A stretch of DNA of 35,137 nucleotides, taken from Acidimicrobiaceae bacterium. GTDB taxonomy: Bacteria > Actinomycetota > Acidimicrobiia > Acidimicrobiales > UBA8190. Positions 34,365-35,137 of this stretch are shown in pieces (position 1 is the first letter of the stretch; each line of letters starts with the position of its first letter). Under the pieces are notes generated by a model. That model was not told the DNA's origin and ran no database searches. It saw only the letters and a list, made by a program, of their open reading frames with translations. The position numbers and the translations under genes are program-made. The stretch spans positions 1 through 35,137 of the forward strand of contig PLZB01000022.1 in NCBI GenBank assembly GCA_003151955.1, read 5' to 3'.

Positions 34365-34702
34365 CGCCCCTCCGCACCTGTATCGGCTGCCGCCAGGTAT
34401 TCTCGACGCAGGAGCTGACCCGGGTGACCCGGGCTCAGGATGGTGCGCTCAGGGTCGGGCCAGCCCGGCCGGGGCGAGGTGCTTGGCTCTGCCGGGGGTC
34501 GATTCCCTGCTTCGAGCAGGCCCTTCGTCGGCAGGCCTTCTCCAGGGCGCTGCGTCATCCGATCCCAGCTGAGGCCGTGCAGGAGCTGCAATCCCTGCTC
34601 CAGGGCGATCTCGGCCCGGGGGAGGGCCCCCCCAAGGTGTGCGAGGATGGTACGTCAGTCCGGCGAGCCGGTCTGAACCAATTCAAGGAAGAAGGATCGT
34701 AG
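34361..34702 (+). CDS. ylxR: YlxR-family nucleic-acid-binding protein with apparent ATA start
   Basis: The reading frame encodes the YlxR (DUF448) signature: PLRTCIGCRQVFSTQELTRV, PGRGAWLC, FEQALRRQAFSRAL. In this frame, after the in-frame stop near 34331, there is no ATG, GTG or TTG before the conserved CIGCR; the first GTG (34421) would delete it. The best start is ATA 34361, which overlaps the nusA stop as ATAG and has GGAGG 7 nt upstream. That gives 113 residues, with a nonconserved tail after about 75. YlxR is an RNA-binding protein beside nusA and infB in most bacteria. A sequencing error is the main alternative. Confidence 0.8.
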   Translation: MAPLRTCIGCRQVFSTQELTRVTRAQDGALRVGPARPGRGAWLCRGSIPCFEQALRRQAFSRALRHPIPAEAVQELQSLLQGDLGPGEGPPKVCEDGTSVRRAGLNQFKEEGS

Positions 34703-34708
34703 GAGCCG

Positions 34709-35137
34709 GTGGCGAAGAAGATCCGCGTCTACGAGCTTGCCCGCGAGCTCGGCCTGACCAACAAGGAAGCGCTCGACCTCTGTGTCGACCTCGGTATCGG
34801 GGTCAAGAGCCATTCCTCGTCCATCGAGGACGCCCAGGCCGACCGCGCCCGTCGCAAGGCGGATGCCGAGGGGCTGCGTCGTGACGTCCAGCCCGAGGAG
34901 CCGGCCGAGATCAAGCCGGTGGTGTCGTCCGGGGCCCGATCCGATTCAGGTTCGGCCTCGTCGGGGGGACCGCGCCTGGTCAGGAGCCAGCGGGCCAGCG
35001 AGGTCGTGGCGCCGCCCCGCCCGGCTGCTCCCGTTCCGCCCCGCCCGGCTCCGGCCATGGCCCGTCCCGCGGCCCCGCCCCCGGCCGCTGCTCCCGCCCC
35101 CGTGCCTGCCTCGGCCCCCTCCTTCGAGCGGCCCGCT
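34709..35137 (+). CDS. infB: Translation initiation factor IF-2, N-terminal part (partial)
   Basis: The first 143 codons are present and the window ends inside the gene. The start MAKKIRVYELARELGLTNKE + ALDLCVDLGIGVKSHSSSIEDAQ is the IF2_N domain found at the front of bacterial IF-2. From about residue 65 it becomes a Pro/Ala-rich, low-complexity linker (VPPRPAPAMARPAAPPP), normal for actinobacteria. The GTPase domain lies beyond the window. GTG 34709 has AGGAG a few bases upstream and follows ylxR by 6 bases, so it belongs to the rimP-nusA-ylxR-infB unit. Confidence 0.95.
   Translation, partial: MAKKIRVYELARELGLTNKEALDLCVDLGIGVKSHSSSIEDAQADRARRKADAEGLRRDVQPEEPAEIKPVVSSGARSDSGSASSGGPRLVRSQRASEVVAPPRPAAPVPPRPAPAMARPAAPPPAAAPAPVPASAPSFERPA

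Noticed and set aside
34355..34370. A -1 frameshift fusing NusA to YlxR
   Set aside because: The frame relation would allow it, but there is no slippery heptamer or downstream stem, and a good ribosome-binding site supports separate initiation.

Overview
The window is a very high-GC, gene-dense piece of an actinobacterial chromosome. The gene set points to the class Acidimicrobiia or a close relative: actinobacterial-type mtrA-mtrB-lpqB genes, a whiG-type sigma factor, a luciferase-like (probably F420-using) oxidoreductase, class II DAHP synthase, many GTG/TTG starts, and a glycoside-hydrolase-like protein carrying 'YWLVAADGGIFAFG' repeats that I associate with Acidimicrobiia. The taxon is an inference. 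No rRNA, tRNA, CRISPR array, insertion sequence or prophage was seen, and no stretch over 300 bases lacks a gene.

Region 1 (1-7.3 kb) holds the end of an RNase E/G gene, rplU-rpmA, then a block of accessory genes (PaiB-like flavoprotein, a 42-aa basic protein, a Tat-exported esterase, and a divergent purine nucleoside phosphorylase / amidohydrolase pair), followed by obgE-proB. Region 2 (7.4-11.8 kb) is proA, overlapped by a MoxR-type AAA+ ATPase, a CoxE-type VWA protein and a histidine phosphatase. Region 3 (11.8-17.1 kb) has a secreted repeat/GH25-like protein, class II DAHP synthase, an LLM oxidoreductase and nadD-small membrane protein-rsfS. Region 4 (17.1-21.6 kb, minus strand) reads in transcription order: Tat lipoprotein solute-binding protein, MtrA-like regulator, MtrB-like kinase, LpqB-like GerMN lipoprotein. 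Region 5 (21.8-32.3 kb) is xerC-whiG-rpsB-tsf-pyrH-frr-cdsA-dxr-rseP-ispG, with no uppS between frr and cdsA. Region 6 (32.3 kb to the end) is rimP-nusA-ylxR-infB, with no proS between ispG and rimP.

Three kinds of non-coding structure recur. (1) Many transcription units appear leaderless: a TANNNT -10 box ends exactly 6 or 7 nt before the start codon of at least nine genes, and this decides some starts. (2) All four convergent gene junctions carry a GC-rich hairpin over or beside the stop codons with no U-tract. The only textbook U-tract terminator lies between an extended -10 promoter and rimP, where it looks like an attenuator. (3) ylxR has no ATG/GTG/TTG/CTG start that keeps its conserved N-terminus; it seems to start at ATA, overlapping the nusA stop.

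The best candidates for undescribed biology are the AAA+/VWA/phosphatase trio coupled to proline synthesis, the permease-less solute-binding protein heading the MtrAB-LpqB signalling unit, the ATA-initiated ylxR and the attenuated rimP leader.
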